From Candidatus Hydrogenedentes bacterium ADurb.Bin170 (GTDB lineage: Bacteria; Hydrogenedentota; Hydrogenedentia; Hydrogenedentales; CAITNO01), in assembly GCA_002070275.1 (NCBI GenBank), contig MWCY01000019.1:1-53535 (forward strand): a stretch of DNA of 53,535 bases, read 5' to 3'. The notes below the pieces were generated by a model. It was not told the DNA's origin, ran no database searches, and worked only from the letters and a program-made list of their open reading frames with translations. Below, piece after piece: positions 16,203 through 24,848 of the stretch. The position numbers were made by a program, and so were the translations under genes. The stretch's first letter is position 1, and every line of letters begins with the position of its first letter.

Positions 16203-18605
16203 TTAGTTACGCAAAGGCTTGCCGGTAGCAAGCATGTTCTGAATTCTTGCCTGTGTCTTCTCAGTACCGCAAAGGCTGACAAAGGCCTCGCACTCAAGGT
16301 CCAGGAAGTCCTGCTCGGTCATAGGCGTTCCGGCAAGGCGGTCACCACCACAGAGAATATTGGCAAGATGTGTGCTGATCAGGCGGTCATGCTCGCTCGC
16401 CCAGCCTGCTTCCTGCATACCCCAGACCGCCGCTTCAAAGGCCGCTTTACCGCTCGCGCCCAATGCATAAAGCCGGGGCTTGCGCGGTGGCGTATACCCG
16501 GAAATAACAAGACCGCGGCACACATTCTTCGCTTTCTGGATCTGGTGATCATAATTCGGCAGCACGATGTCGCTGCTGCGGAAATAGCCAAACTCCACCA
16601 CTTCTGCGCCGCTCGTACCCACTTTGGCTGTACCGATCGTTTCGAAAGCACGGCGGATGAAAGGGAATACATCGTTGGGTTGAATATTTTCGGGCATATA
16701 TTCAAAAGCACGGACGACCATTTCTGTCGTGCCGCCGCCGGCAGGAATCACGCCCACGCCGACTTCAACCAGCCCGGCATAGGTTTCTCCGGCAAGGACA
16801 ACCCTGTCGGCATGCTGGCAGATCTCAACGCCGCCGCCGAAGGTGTAATGGTGCGGCGCGGCAACCACAGGCGCCTTGCAGTATTTCATGCGCATGCCGA
16901 TACCCTGCAGACCGCGGACCATGTTTTCCAGTCCTTCCCAGTTCTCCTGCATGGCATCACCAAGCACCAGCATCAGATTGGCACCGGCGCAGAAGTGTGG
17001 TCCCTGATTGCCGATCACCATGCCTTCAAACTGTCCGGCCTCCAGAAGATCCACGCCTTTGTTCAGCACCGCCACAATATCCGGGCCGATGGCATTCATC
17101 TTGCAATGGAATTCAGCGCAGAGAATACCGTCACCAAGATCTATCAGACTGGCCTCGTCCAGCGCTTCAACTACAGCCGTAGCGCGTGCACGGACATTCA
17201 CCAGTTTCAGTTCATTGGGATTGGACGGAACAGGCTTATAGCTGCGGCTTGCCAGATCAAAGAAAAGATCTGTACCATTTTCTGTTTTATAGAAAGAGTT
17301 TCCGCCCGCTTCTTTCAGCGCTTTCGCAATCGGCGGCAACTCAATACCTTCCGCTTCCATCCGGCTGCAGACTTCGTCAAAGCCGAGAAGATCCCAGGTC
17401 TCAAAAAGACCCACTTCCCAGGCGAAGCCCCATTTACAGGCATTATCCAGATTCACGATATCATCCGTGATTTCAGGAATTCTGTTGCCTGCATACTGCA
17501 CCATATTGGCGAAGAATTTGAACAGGAATGCAGATCCCGGATCTTCACTGAAATGCATAATTTTCAGTTTCTCAGCCATGGAACCGGCACTCCGGACTGC
17601 GCCCGTGCAGGCGAAGCGGGGCTTGATCGGCGCCCGGTATTCACCCGTCGCCGGGTCGTAACCCAGAATAATCCGTTTTCCTTTTTCGTCCCGCTCTTTT
17701 GTTGATTTATAAAAACCGGAGCCGGACTTATTGCCGAAATACCCTTTTTCGATCATGGCGTCAAACCAGGCAGGCCCGGTCATCATGTCATGGCGCTCGT
17801 CGTTGGGGCAGCCGTGATAGACATTGCCCACCACTTTCTGCAGCGTATCCAGTCCAACCAGATCGGCGGTGCGGAAGGTGGCCGAGCTGGCATGTCCGAT
17901 GGCAGGACCTGTCAGTGCATCCACTTCTTCCACGCTCAGTCCGGCATTGACCATTTCATGCATCAGATACTGCATGGCGAAGGTAATGATGCGGTTGGCA
18001 ACAAAGTTCGGCGTGTCCTTCGCATAGACAATGCCTTTGCCCAGAACGTTTTCGCCGAATTCCGCAACGCTTTTCACCACTTCCGGATCTGTTTTGTCTG
18101 TCGGGATCAGTTCGAGCAGTTTAAGGTAACGGGGAGGATTGAAGAAATGGGTACCCAGGAAGTGACGTGCCATTTCATCCGGCATATCTTCAGCCATAGC
18201 AGAAATCAGAATACCGCTTGTGTTGGAGCTGACGATGCTGCCCGGTTTACGGTGCTCAGCCACCTGCGCAAAGATCTTCTTCTTGATGTCGAGCCGCTCA
18301 ATCACCACTTCAATGATCATATCGCAATCAGAAATTTTTGCCATATCATCTTCGAAGTTACCGATCTCGATCATGTCCATATAGGACTTGACGTAGAGCG
18401 GCGACGGCTTCGCCTTCAAGAGCGCCCCTTTGGCGCCTGCGGCAATTGCATCACGATTCTTCTTGCTTTTTCTGTCTTCGTCCGACAGATTCGGCGGAAC
18501 GATATCCAGCATCAGGCTGGGAATTCCGCAGTTGGCGAGGTGGGCGGCAATAGCGGCACCCATGACCCCTGACCCGAGCACAGCGACACGTTTAATATCC
18601 CTCAT
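16203..18605 (-). CDS. fadN: 3-hydroxyacyl-CoA dehydrogenase / enoyl-CoA hydratase (FadN type)
   Basis: Beta-oxidation enzyme of 800 residues. The N-terminal Rossmann domain (VAVLGSGVMGAAIAAHLA) and the HAD signatures (VSSNTSGILISAMAE, HFLGTHFFNPPRYLKLLELI) come first. The C-terminal half is crotonase-like (GNQGPHFCAGANLMLVL, and VEVGVGVIPAGGGTTEMV). This order (dehydrogenase first, hydratase last) is that of FadN, opposite to FadB. The ATG has AGGAGG ten bases upstream. It is the first gene of the fadN-fadA operon, expressed from a promoter at 18682-18710 with a palindromic operator. No acyl-CoA dehydrogenase or TetR regulator gene is present in the window. Confidence 0.92.
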   Translation of the reverse strand: MRDIKRVAVLGSGVMGAAIAAHLANCGIPSLMLDIVPPNLSDEDRKSKKNRDAIAAGAKGALLKAKPSPLYVKSYMDMIEIGNFEDDMAKISDCDMIIEVVIERLDIKKKIFAQVAEHRKPGSIVSSNTSGILISAMAEDMPDEMARHFLGTHFFNPPRYLKLLELIPTDKTDPEVVKSVAEFGENVLGKGIVYAKDTPNFVANRIITFAMQYLMHEMVNAGLSVEEVDALTGPAIGHASSATFRTADLVGLDTLQKVVGNVYHGCPNDERHDMMTGPAWFDAMIEKGYFGNKSGSGFYKSTKERDEKGKRIILGYDPATGEYRAPIKPRFACTGAVRSAGSMAEKLKIMHFSEDPGSAFLFKFFANMVQYAGNRIPEITDDIVNLDNACKWGFAWEVGLFETWDLLGFDEVCSRMEAEGIELPPIAKALKEAGGNSFYKTENGTDLFFDLASRSYKPVPSNPNELKLVNVRARATAVVEALDEASLIDLGDGILCAEFHCKMNAIGPDIVAVLNKGVDLLEAGQFEGMVIGNQGPHFCAGANLMLVLGDAMQENWEGLENMVRGLQGIGMRMKYCKAPVVAAPHHYTFGGGVEICQHADRVVLAGETYAGLVEVGVGVIPAGGGTTEMVVRAFEYMPENIQPNDVFPFIRRAFETIGTAKVGTSGAEVVEFGYFRSSDIVLPNYDHQIQKAKNVCRGLVISGYTPPRKPRLYALGASGKAAFEAAVWGMQEAGWASEHDRLISTHLANILCGGDRLAGTPMTEQDFLDLECEAFVSLCGTEKTQARIQNMLATGKPLRN

Positions 18606-18656
18606 CGCATGATTCCTCCTTATTGGTTGACTCGCAATTTGGGTTTCCAGACCTAT

Positions 18657-18674
18657 ACTTAACGGTCGTTAGGT
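18657..18674. promoter_or_regulatory. TetR-like palindromic operator of fadN-fadA
   Basis: ACTTAACG-GT-CGTTAGGT: 8-base arms match at 7 of 8 positions around an AACG-N2-CGTT core, a style common for TetR-family repressors. It begins just downstream of the predicted transcription start (about +2 to +19), a good place to block initiation. Confidence 0.6.
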
Positions 18675-18681
18675 AAACCTT

Positions 18682-18710
18682 ATGCTACACCAAATCTATT
18701 CCCACGTCAA
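18682..18710 (-). promoter_or_regulatory. Predicted sigma70 promoter of fadN-fadA
   Basis: -35 TTGACG (18710-18705), 17-base spacer, -10 TAGCAT (18687-18682) on the minus strand. The start site would be near 18675, with a 70-nt leader. The remainder of the interval between fadN and the next gene (18711-18926) shows no further recognisable element. Confidence 0.65.
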
Positions 18711-18926
18711 GGGCTATTGTCAAGATTCTCGAGGAAACATGAACCGGAAGCGCTTAAATCAAGGCTTTTATTCACTGAAAACCGCCTGTTTCAGCCGGCA
18801 TTCTTAGAATTTTAAAAGTATAAAATCCGCTTTGCTGTGCACAACCACTCAAGACAGGGAAAATCGCTTTCCTTTTTCAACATGCCCTGCGTTATCATAC
18901 TGCTTCTGGGTCAACGGAGTTTTTTC

Positions 18927-19778
18927 ATGGCACGATATATCCATTTAACCGATCTGCACTACTGGAGCCTGGTTTGCAACCCGCTGCGGATGCTGAACAA
19001 ACGGGCACTGGGCACGCTTAATCTGCTGATTCGCAGGCGCCACCAGATAAAAACAGAGCGTGCAGCCGGGCTGATTACGTTATTTCAGGAAATGGACATC
19101 GACGCTTTCCTCATCGGCGGTGACTTAACCACCACAGCAACAGAGGAAGAATTCAGGCAGGCAGCGGATTTTTTAGGCAGGCTGACCATGTTGGCTCCTG
19201 TTTATCTGGTGGCAGGCAATCATGATGTATACACTTTTGAGTCAAAGAGAAAGGAACGGCTGGAGAAATACTGCCAGTATTGGCTGCCTGACGAGGACAC
19301 AGCTGCTATTGACCGCCTGCCGGGCGACGTTCCTCTGCTGCGCATCCCTACTGTACGACCGAATCTGCTGAGTTCACGAGGGTCTTTCCAGCAGGATGCC
19401 GCCACATCCCTGCAGACATGCCTTTCCGAGCAGCAGAGCCAGCCGATGATCGTACTGGCGCACTATCCCTTCCTTCCGCAGACAGCGGCGTATCACCTGG
19501 GGCTTAACAGAGGGCTGGGCAACGGAACAACTCTTCGGCGGATACTTGGCGGTTCAGAACAGCCTTTACTGTATCTCGCCGGGCACGTGCATGTATTCAG
19601 CCACACCCGTGACCCGGAGCATCCGAATCTGGAACAGGTGACGACCCGTGCCCTCTTCTATGCGAAAAAGGACAGGCCCGGCGGGTTTACGGAAATACAG
19701 GCGGCAGGGGCACAGTTTTCCGTCTATCCCTGGGTTTACAGAGATGGCTGGCAGCGGGAAGCATTGTCCTCACCTTAA
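18927..19778 (+). CDS. Calcineurin-like metallophosphoesterase
   Basis: The product is 283 residues. All metal-site motifs are present in order: HLTDLHYW (D-x-H), IGGDLT (GD), AGNHDVY (GNHD), LAHYPF and AGHVHVF (GHxH). This gives a binuclear-metal phosphodiesterase or phosphatase. Substrate is unknown; the family includes cyclic-nucleotide and UDP-diacylglucosamine hydrolases. ATG 18927 has GGAG eight bases upstream and gives MARYIHLTDLH; the longer frame adds a hydrophobic stretch without a ribosome binding site. No signal peptide on the chosen start. It stands alone, divergent from fadN. Confidence 0.85.
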   Translation: MARYIHLTDLHYWSLVCNPLRMLNKRALGTLNLLIRRRHQIKTERAAGLITLFQEMDIDAFLIGGDLTTTATEEEFRQAADFLGRLTMLAPVYLVAGNHDVYTFESKRKERLEKYCQYWLPDEDTAAIDRLPGDVPLLRIPTVRPNLLSSRGSFQQDAATSLQTCLSEQQSQPMIVLAHYPFLPQTAAYHLGLNRGLGNGTTLRRILGGSEQPLLYLAGHVHVFSHTRDPEHPNLEQVTTRALFYAKKDRPGGFTEIQAAGAQFSVYPWVYRDGWQREALSSP

Positions 19779-19797
19779 AAAATGGATCAGGCAAATT

Positions 19798-22059
19798 TTA
19801 TGAACGGTCTGCCGGAGTAAGAACCCAGCGATCACCGTCTCTTTCAACCTTTGTCCGCCCGTCTTGTGAGGTCTCATCCGGTGTGCCAACCGCTCCGGTC
19901 CAGGGATTTCGGATCACCGGCGCAGCACCTGTTTCTGAAATGATCTCTGCCCGTATCACCTGCCCGCCTTCCCGGACAGCGGAAACAAGGAAAGCTCCTT
20001 CCGCACGAAGGGTATCAAAGGATACATTGTCCCAGGATTCCGGCACGGCAGGGAACAGCTCGATCACACCGGACTGACTCTGAAGCAGCATTTCATTGAC
20101 GGATGCGGCAAACGCGAAATTGCCCTCCAATGTGAAAGGCCGGTACCGCAGATTGCTGTAGCCTTTATCAGTCTGATCGCCATTACAGTGAAAACTGTTG
20201 CGGAGAACAAAAGCTTCACTGAATATTTCCAGGGCTTTTTCAGCGGCGGCGCCGTCTCCGGCACGCGCCTGAAGACTGCCAAGCCAGGAAAAACTGTAGC
20301 CTGTCCAGAGTTTGGTGCCCAGTTTGTCCAGATCACGCAAGGTGGCGCGTATGATACGTTCCGCATCGGGTCCCTGGCTTCTGTCGATAATCCCAAGCGG
20401 ATGAATTGCCATGGCATGAGAAAAATGCCTGTGCGATTCCCGGAGCGGATAGTCCTGCGCCACCAGAAGCGCACCGCGGCTGTTCATCGCAAGAGGCGGC
20501 ATCTCTCCCAGACAGTTCCGCCAATGCGCCGCCTCCTCTTCCTTTCCCAGTGCATCGGCAAGTTCCGCTGTTTTTTCAAAAGTCCACCGGATCAGCGCAT
20601 TGTCGTAATTCGTGATGGAGGGGAACCAGGCATTAGGCTTATTATCATTCACTTCCGGAGAAGAACTGAGCGGAAGGGTTCTTTTTCCTTCGCTGTCTCT
20701 TTCATCGGTCACAGCTTCAAGAAATACGGCGCATTCGGACAGCCAGGGCCAGGCGCGCTCTTCCAGAAACTTCCGATCCTGACTGTAGCACCAGTGCAGA
20801 TAAAAATGGTGCGCAAGCCAGGCGGCAGTTGTGGACGAATGGGTATACTGTCGCCAGCCGCCCATCTGCCGCAGTTCCAGATCGGTGGTCATTGCAACGT
20901 TCAGCCCCGGCATGTCAAAAAAGCGGCGTGTCCAGTCTTCCGCCTGAGGCTTGTTCTGCCAGAGCCACTCCAGAAAGCCGTACCCCTCTTCCAGCCGGTT
21001 GCCGCTGTAACAGGGCCAATAGCTCAGCTGCGTATTGAGGTCGTGATGATAATCACCTTTCCAGGGCGGCAGCTTTCCATCGTCCGCCGTCCAGGGTCCC
21101 TGAAGCGTGATGGGCGGCGTATCAGGGCGGGCAGCCGCGCCGAATTTGTACATCTCCAGATACCACTGCCGCTCCAGGCGTATGTTGGGCAGGCTCACCT
21201 GCCCCTTCTGCCAGTAAGTGCGCCACCAGGCTTCATGGGAACTGCGCAGCGCGTCCAGCTGATTCAACGCTGCCTCAGCCCGGCTCTTTGCCAGTGCAAA
21301 AGGATCATCGCTTTCTCTGGACGACGCAATGCTCCATGCCGCCAGCCGCCCGTCTGCATGTTCTTTGTGGCACAGATAGACCGCAAAAGTAAAACCGCCC
21401 CATCCGGTCTGCTGGAAGGCAGTAAAGTTTTCACCTTTGGTCTCGACCGGTGCCGGATAGCCTAGCTGGGAAAGCTCGCCGGAGACCACATCTACCCGGG
21501 GACGCTGATCTTCCACTCCCGCAAAAGGCGGCGCATTCAGGACAAACTCCGCCTGGGCACCATGCTCCACTTCAATCAGCCCGACTGCCTCCCGTGCATG
21601 AATCCAGGTGCGCACAATGGCTCCGTTTTTGAGCCGCACTTCCGCACAGGCACGATCCAGCGGGAGCCTGCCTTCGACAAAGGAAGTTCCTCCGGGAAAA
21701 TGCAGGGTGATTCTGCCAGCCGGTATTTTAGTCGGTGCGGGCCGGTGATAGGGCTCGTCATATTTTGCGATCAGTTCTTTGTACCGCTTTTCTTTTTCCC
21801 ATTGACGCATGGTCGTATAGGAATAATCGGACTCGTAGTATTCAGGTACGGGCCGGAGATCCCACAGGTCGGTGCGGTCCAGTGAAATATTCAGCGGATT
21901 GCCGTCGCCCCAGACGAGCGCACCGAGAATGCCGTTGCCCAGGGGAAAGGCTTCATCCCAGGTTTCCGCCGGGCTGTCATAGAGAAGGGCATGACCATTA
22001 CAGACAGAAGGATCCGCAGCACTCACGGCGACTGTCAACAGAGCAAAAAGAAGTCCCAC
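19798..22059 (-). CDS. Exported GH95-like glycoside hydrolase
   Basis: The product is 753 residues starting at GTG with AAAGGA upstream and a short signal peptide (MGLLFALLTVAVSAA). The N-terminal WDEAFPLGNGILGALVWGD is the hallmark of GH95 and related alpha-L-fucosidase/galactosidase enzymes. The central (alpha/alpha)6-like part contains WPCYSGNRLEEGYGFLEW and SSSPEVNDNKPNAWFPSITNYDNALIRW, and near the C-terminus GNFAFAASVNEMLLQSQSGVIELFPAVPESW matches the family's DGNFG..AGIAEMLLQS segment. It should act on fucosylated or related plant or mucin glycans outside the cytoplasm. It lies 64 bp downstream of pilT, probably by chance. Confidence 0.82.
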   Translation of the reverse strand: MGLLFALLTVAVSAADPSVCNGHALLYDSPAETWDEAFPLGNGILGALVWGDGNPLNISLDRTDLWDLRPVPEYYESDYSYTTMRQWEKEKRYKELIAKYDEPYHRPAPTKIPAGRITLHFPGGTSFVEGRLPLDRACAEVRLKNGAIVRTWIHAREAVGLIEVEHGAQAEFVLNAPPFAGVEDQRPRVDVVSGELSQLGYPAPVETKGENFTAFQQTGWGGFTFAVYLCHKEHADGRLAAWSIASSRESDDPFALAKSRAEAALNQLDALRSSHEAWWRTYWQKGQVSLPNIRLERQWYLEMYKFGAAARPDTPPITLQGPWTADDGKLPPWKGDYHHDLNTQLSYWPCYSGNRLEEGYGFLEWLWQNKPQAEDWTRRFFDMPGLNVAMTTDLELRQMGGWRQYTHSSTTAAWLAHHFYLHWCYSQDRKFLEERAWPWLSECAVFLEAVTDERDSEGKRTLPLSSSPEVNDNKPNAWFPSITNYDNALIRWTFEKTAELADALGKEEEAAHWRNCLGEMPPLAMNSRGALLVAQDYPLRESHRHFSHAMAIHPLGIIDRSQGPDAERIIRATLRDLDKLGTKLWTGYSFSWLGSLQARAGDGAAAEKALEIFSEAFVLRNSFHCNGDQTDKGYSNLRYRPFTLEGNFAFAASVNEMLLQSQSGVIELFPAVPESWDNVSFDTLRAEGAFLVSAVREGGQVIRAEIISETGAAPVIRNPWTGAVGTPDETSQDGRTKVERDGDRWVLTPADRS

Positions 22060-22123
22060 AGTTCTGTTCCTTTCCAGTTGTGTCCTGAAACGTCAGAGAA
22101 TCGTGTGAACCATGCAGGAGCGG

Positions 22124-23170
22124 CTATCTCTCCTGCAGTTCACGGGGGTTACGCATAATGGTTACCGCCTCTTCATAACTGATTTTTCCAGCCTCATACA
22201 GATCTTTCACCGACCGATCCATGGTGATCATCCCCGCCTTCATACCCGTCTCCAGAATGGTGTACAGTTGGGGCGTTTTATTCTCCCGGATCAGGTGCGC
22301 AATCGCCTGATTCGCACGCAGAATTTCGTATGCGAGCACACGCCCTTCTCCGTTCTTGCGTGCCAGAAGATGCTGGGAAATAATGGCAAGGAGCGTCAGA
22401 GAAAGCTGGTAACGGATCTGCTGCTGCTGAATGGCGGGAAACACGTCCACAATGCGATCCACCGTCTGCATGGCATCGTTCGTATGCAGTGTGGCAAAAA
22501 CCAGATGCCCCGTTTCTGCCGCTGTGAGCGCTGCCTGAATTGTTTCCAGATCACGCATCTCACCGATGAGAATCACATCCGGATTCTGGCGCAGCACATA
22601 TTTCAGCGCGTTCGCAAAGCTGTGCGTATCGCCGCCTACTTCCCGTTGATCTACAATGCTGTTCCGGTGCCGATGCACATACTCGATCGGGTCTTCCACC
22701 GTCACAATATGGCAGGCGCGCGTACTATTGATAAGATCAATAAATGCCGCCTGCGTGGTGGTTTTCCCGCTGCCGGTCGGTCCGGTCACCAGTACAAGCC
22801 CCTGCCGTGCCTGCGCCAGATTGCGCAGACTGTCCGGCAAGCCCAGCCCTTCCAATGCCGGGATAATTTCGGGAATCGGACGAAGTGCCGCTGTAACCGC
22901 CCCTTTCTGGTAATAGACATTGACGCGGAAACGGCGCTTCCCCTCCGCCTCAAAAGAAAAGTCCAGTTCCTTGTCTCTTTCAAAGCGCTCCCGCTGCCCC
23001 GGTGTCAGAAACGCATAAACAAGCTCCTGTGCCTCGGTAGCGTTAAGCGCGTCGGCAGGATGCCGGTAGAGCTGCCCATGGATACGGAGGATCGGAGGGG
23101 CACCGGCACTGATCAGCAGATCGGAAGCATTCTCCCGGTGCACGAGATCAAAAAGTTCGTTAATGTCCAT
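22124..23170 (-). CDS. pilT: Type IV pilus retraction ATPase PilT
   Basis: Hexameric ATPase that depolymerises type IV pili for twitching motility. The product is 348 residues with Walker A GPTGSGKTT (130-138), Asp box IVTVEDPIEY, Walker B VILIGEMRD and the His box ATLHTNDA. The C-terminal segment reads AGMITMDRSVKDLYEAGKISYEEA in the position of PilT's AIRNLIRE-type tail. ATG 23170 has AGGAG eight bases upstream. No other pilus gene is in the window. Confidence 0.94.
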   Translation of the reverse strand: MDINELFDLVHRENASDLLISAGAPPILRIHGQLYRHPADALNATEAQELVYAFLTPGQRERFERDKELDFSFEAEGKRRFRVNVYYQKGAVTAALRPIPEIIPALEGLGLPDSLRNLAQARQGLVLVTGPTGSGKTTTQAAFIDLINSTRACHIVTVEDPIEYVHRHRNSIVDQREVGGDTHSFANALKYVLRQNPDVILIGEMRDLETIQAALTAAETGHLVFATLHTNDAMQTVDRIVDVFPAIQQQQIRYQLSLTLLAIISQHLLARKNGEGRVLAYEILRANQAIAHLIRENKTPQLYTILETGMKAGMITMDRSVKDLYEAGKISYEEAVTIMRNPRELQER

Positions 23171-23295
23171 GGCGGTTCTCCTGATCTAGCCGTCAAAATA
23201 ACAAAAGGGAGTCCCAATAGACAAATTAAAGATAGTGAAGCACGAAAAAAGGTCACGGGGACATACGGAAGGTGTCAGAAAAAGAGCGTGCGGGG

Positions 23296-23526
23296 TCAGG
23301 CAACAGGCGCACGCTCCGGGAACCCCATCTTCCATCTGGGCACACGACGGATACAGGCCCACTCCTGACCATGATTCGGAAACAGCGTCAGGTCTTTTAG
23401 AAGCACAAACAGATACCGATCAACACCGATGCTATAAAGCGCTTCCATTCCCCCTTCCGGATCATGAAGGAGCCCCAGTTTTCCTGAAGTCTTTTTATCC
23501 GGCGGTGAGGCTCTGTTAGAATGCAA
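23296..23526 (-). CDS. Possible small protein, unrecognised
   Basis: The frame covers 76 residues from a TTG, or 50 residues from an ATG at 23448 preceded by GGAAGGGGGA. The stretch after it (MEALYSIGVDRYLFVLLKD ... WKMGFPERAPVA) looks protein-like and uses codons as the neighbours do, but I know no homologue. It is divergent from the DUF3754 gene and upstream of pilT on the same strand. The interval between pilT and the DUF3754 gene (23171-23558) otherwise shows nothing recognisable. Confidence 0.3.
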   Translation of the reverse strand: MHSNRASPPDKKTSGKLGLLHDPEGGMEALYSIGVDRYLFVLLKDLTLFPNHGQEWACIRRVPRWKMGFPERAPVA

Positions 23527-23558
23527 GAGAAATTCTTCGGGTAAAGAGGAGGTCCGCC

Positions 23559-24845
23559 ATGCTATTCTTCAGACAAAAAGATGATCCGGCATTGAAGCAG
23601 GCAGCGCTTCAGGCAGAGGAAGATTTATTCTTCGTTCCTTACAGCCGCCGTGACATTATTGATATGTGTCTGGATCAGGGGAAACTTGCGGGACAGGAAA
23701 AGCGTTTCCGTCAGCTGGCAACACAGCTGACACATCTCATCCATTTTGAATTTCATCAGAAAATCGAAGCACTCAAGAGTGCCTATGCGCCCATGAATGC
23801 TGATTTCCGCCCGTCTCCCTTTGAGACAGGTGAGGAAGCCGGACATGTCCGTGAGTTTTATTCGCTTTTTCAGCATCTGCTTGAGAAAGCTAATTACAAA
23901 GCCATTCCTGAAGAAGATATTCAACGCGCCTTTTCTGAAGACGCGCTCTTTACCATCCGCCTGCAGGTGGATTTCAACAGTTTTTCTGAGTATCACTTCT
24001 TTTACCGTGGCGCCACAGTCAAAGAAGAGTGTTTGCCTGTGTTTATGGGCCTGCGCTCCAAAAGCATCTCCTTCATAAATTATGACCGCGTCGTCATGTA
24101 TATCCGTTGGAAGAAAACACTGGACAGCACCCAGAAAATCAATCCTGAAGCAGCGGGTGGCACGGCACTGTTGAAGCTTTTCCAGAATGTGCCCCGCCCG
24201 GATCTGGAAATGCTTTTCCCGAACAGCCGTGTAGGCATGCGGATCATGGACAAACTTCTTTTCGGTATTCCCGCCGCCGTGACGGGCAGTATCATGGTGC
24301 TGACACGGCTGAGTACCACGCTCTTCGTACTGGGCTCACTGCTGGCTTTCTGGCTGGGACTGAGCAGCCAGCCAGTGGAGTGGAACAAGACGACCATGGC
24401 GGTAATCTTTGCGGGACTGCTGACGCTGGGCACCTATTTATGGCGGCAGTTCAATGCCTTCAAAAACAGGAAGCTCCGCTTTCTGCAAACGCTGATCAGG
24501 CATTTGTATTTCAAGAACCTCGACAACAATATCGGCGTGATTCATCGTATCGCTGATGATGCGGAAGAAGAGGAATGCAAGGAAGCCCTGTTGGGCTATT
24601 ATTTCCTTTTAACAGCAGAGCGCCCGCTAACTGTTCAGGAGACCGCCAAAAAAATTGAAGACTGGTTCCTCAATCGTTGGGGCTGTGTAGTGAATTTTGA
24701 TATTGACGATGCTGTCGACAAAGTGTTGAGGCTGGGTATTGTCCGGAAAGAAAATGGACAGCTGGCCGCTTTGTCGCTGGAAGAAGCCCTCTCCCTTCTG
24801 CAGACGCAGTGGGAAAACCTGACAACATTGAATGGACTGGGCTGA
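23559..24845 (+). CDS. DUF3754 / TMEM143-family membrane protein
   Basis: The product is 428 residues of unknown function. The central YRGATVKEECLPVF ... VMYIRWKK ... LLKLFQNVPRPDLEMLFPNSRVGMRIMDKLLFGIPA segment is characteristic of the DUF3754 family, which includes the eukaryotic mitochondrial protein TMEM143. Two hydrophobic segments follow (about 243-270 and 282-300), then a C-terminal domain shared with the family (LYFKNLDNNIGVIHRIADDAEEEECKEALLGYYFLL). The ATG has GAGGAGGT upstream. It converges on the HzsA-like gene with only a 3-bp gap. Confidence 0.8.
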   Translation: MLFFRQKDDPALKQAALQAEEDLFFVPYSRRDIIDMCLDQGKLAGQEKRFRQLATQLTHLIHFEFHQKIEALKSAYAPMNADFRPSPFETGEEAGHVREFYSLFQHLLEKANYKAIPEEDIQRAFSEDALFTIRLQVDFNSFSEYHFFYRGATVKEECLPVFMGLRSKSISFINYDRVVMYIRWKKTLDSTQKINPEAAGGTALLKLFQNVPRPDLEMLFPNSRVGMRIMDKLLFGIPAAVTGSIMVLTRLSTTLFVLGSLLAFWLGLSSQPVEWNKTTMAVIFAGLLTLGTYLWRQFNAFKNRKLRFLQTLIRHLYFKNLDNNIGVIHRIADDAEEEECKEALLGYYFLLTAERPLTVQETAKKIEDWFLNRWGCVVNFDIDDAVDKVLRLGIVRKENGQLAALSLEEALSLLQTQWENLTTLNGLG

Positions 24846-24848
24846 CAT

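Noticed and set aside
16047-17705. 552-residue open frame on the + strand opposite fadN
   Set aside because: Antisense shadow of fadN-fadA; no start signal and no motif.
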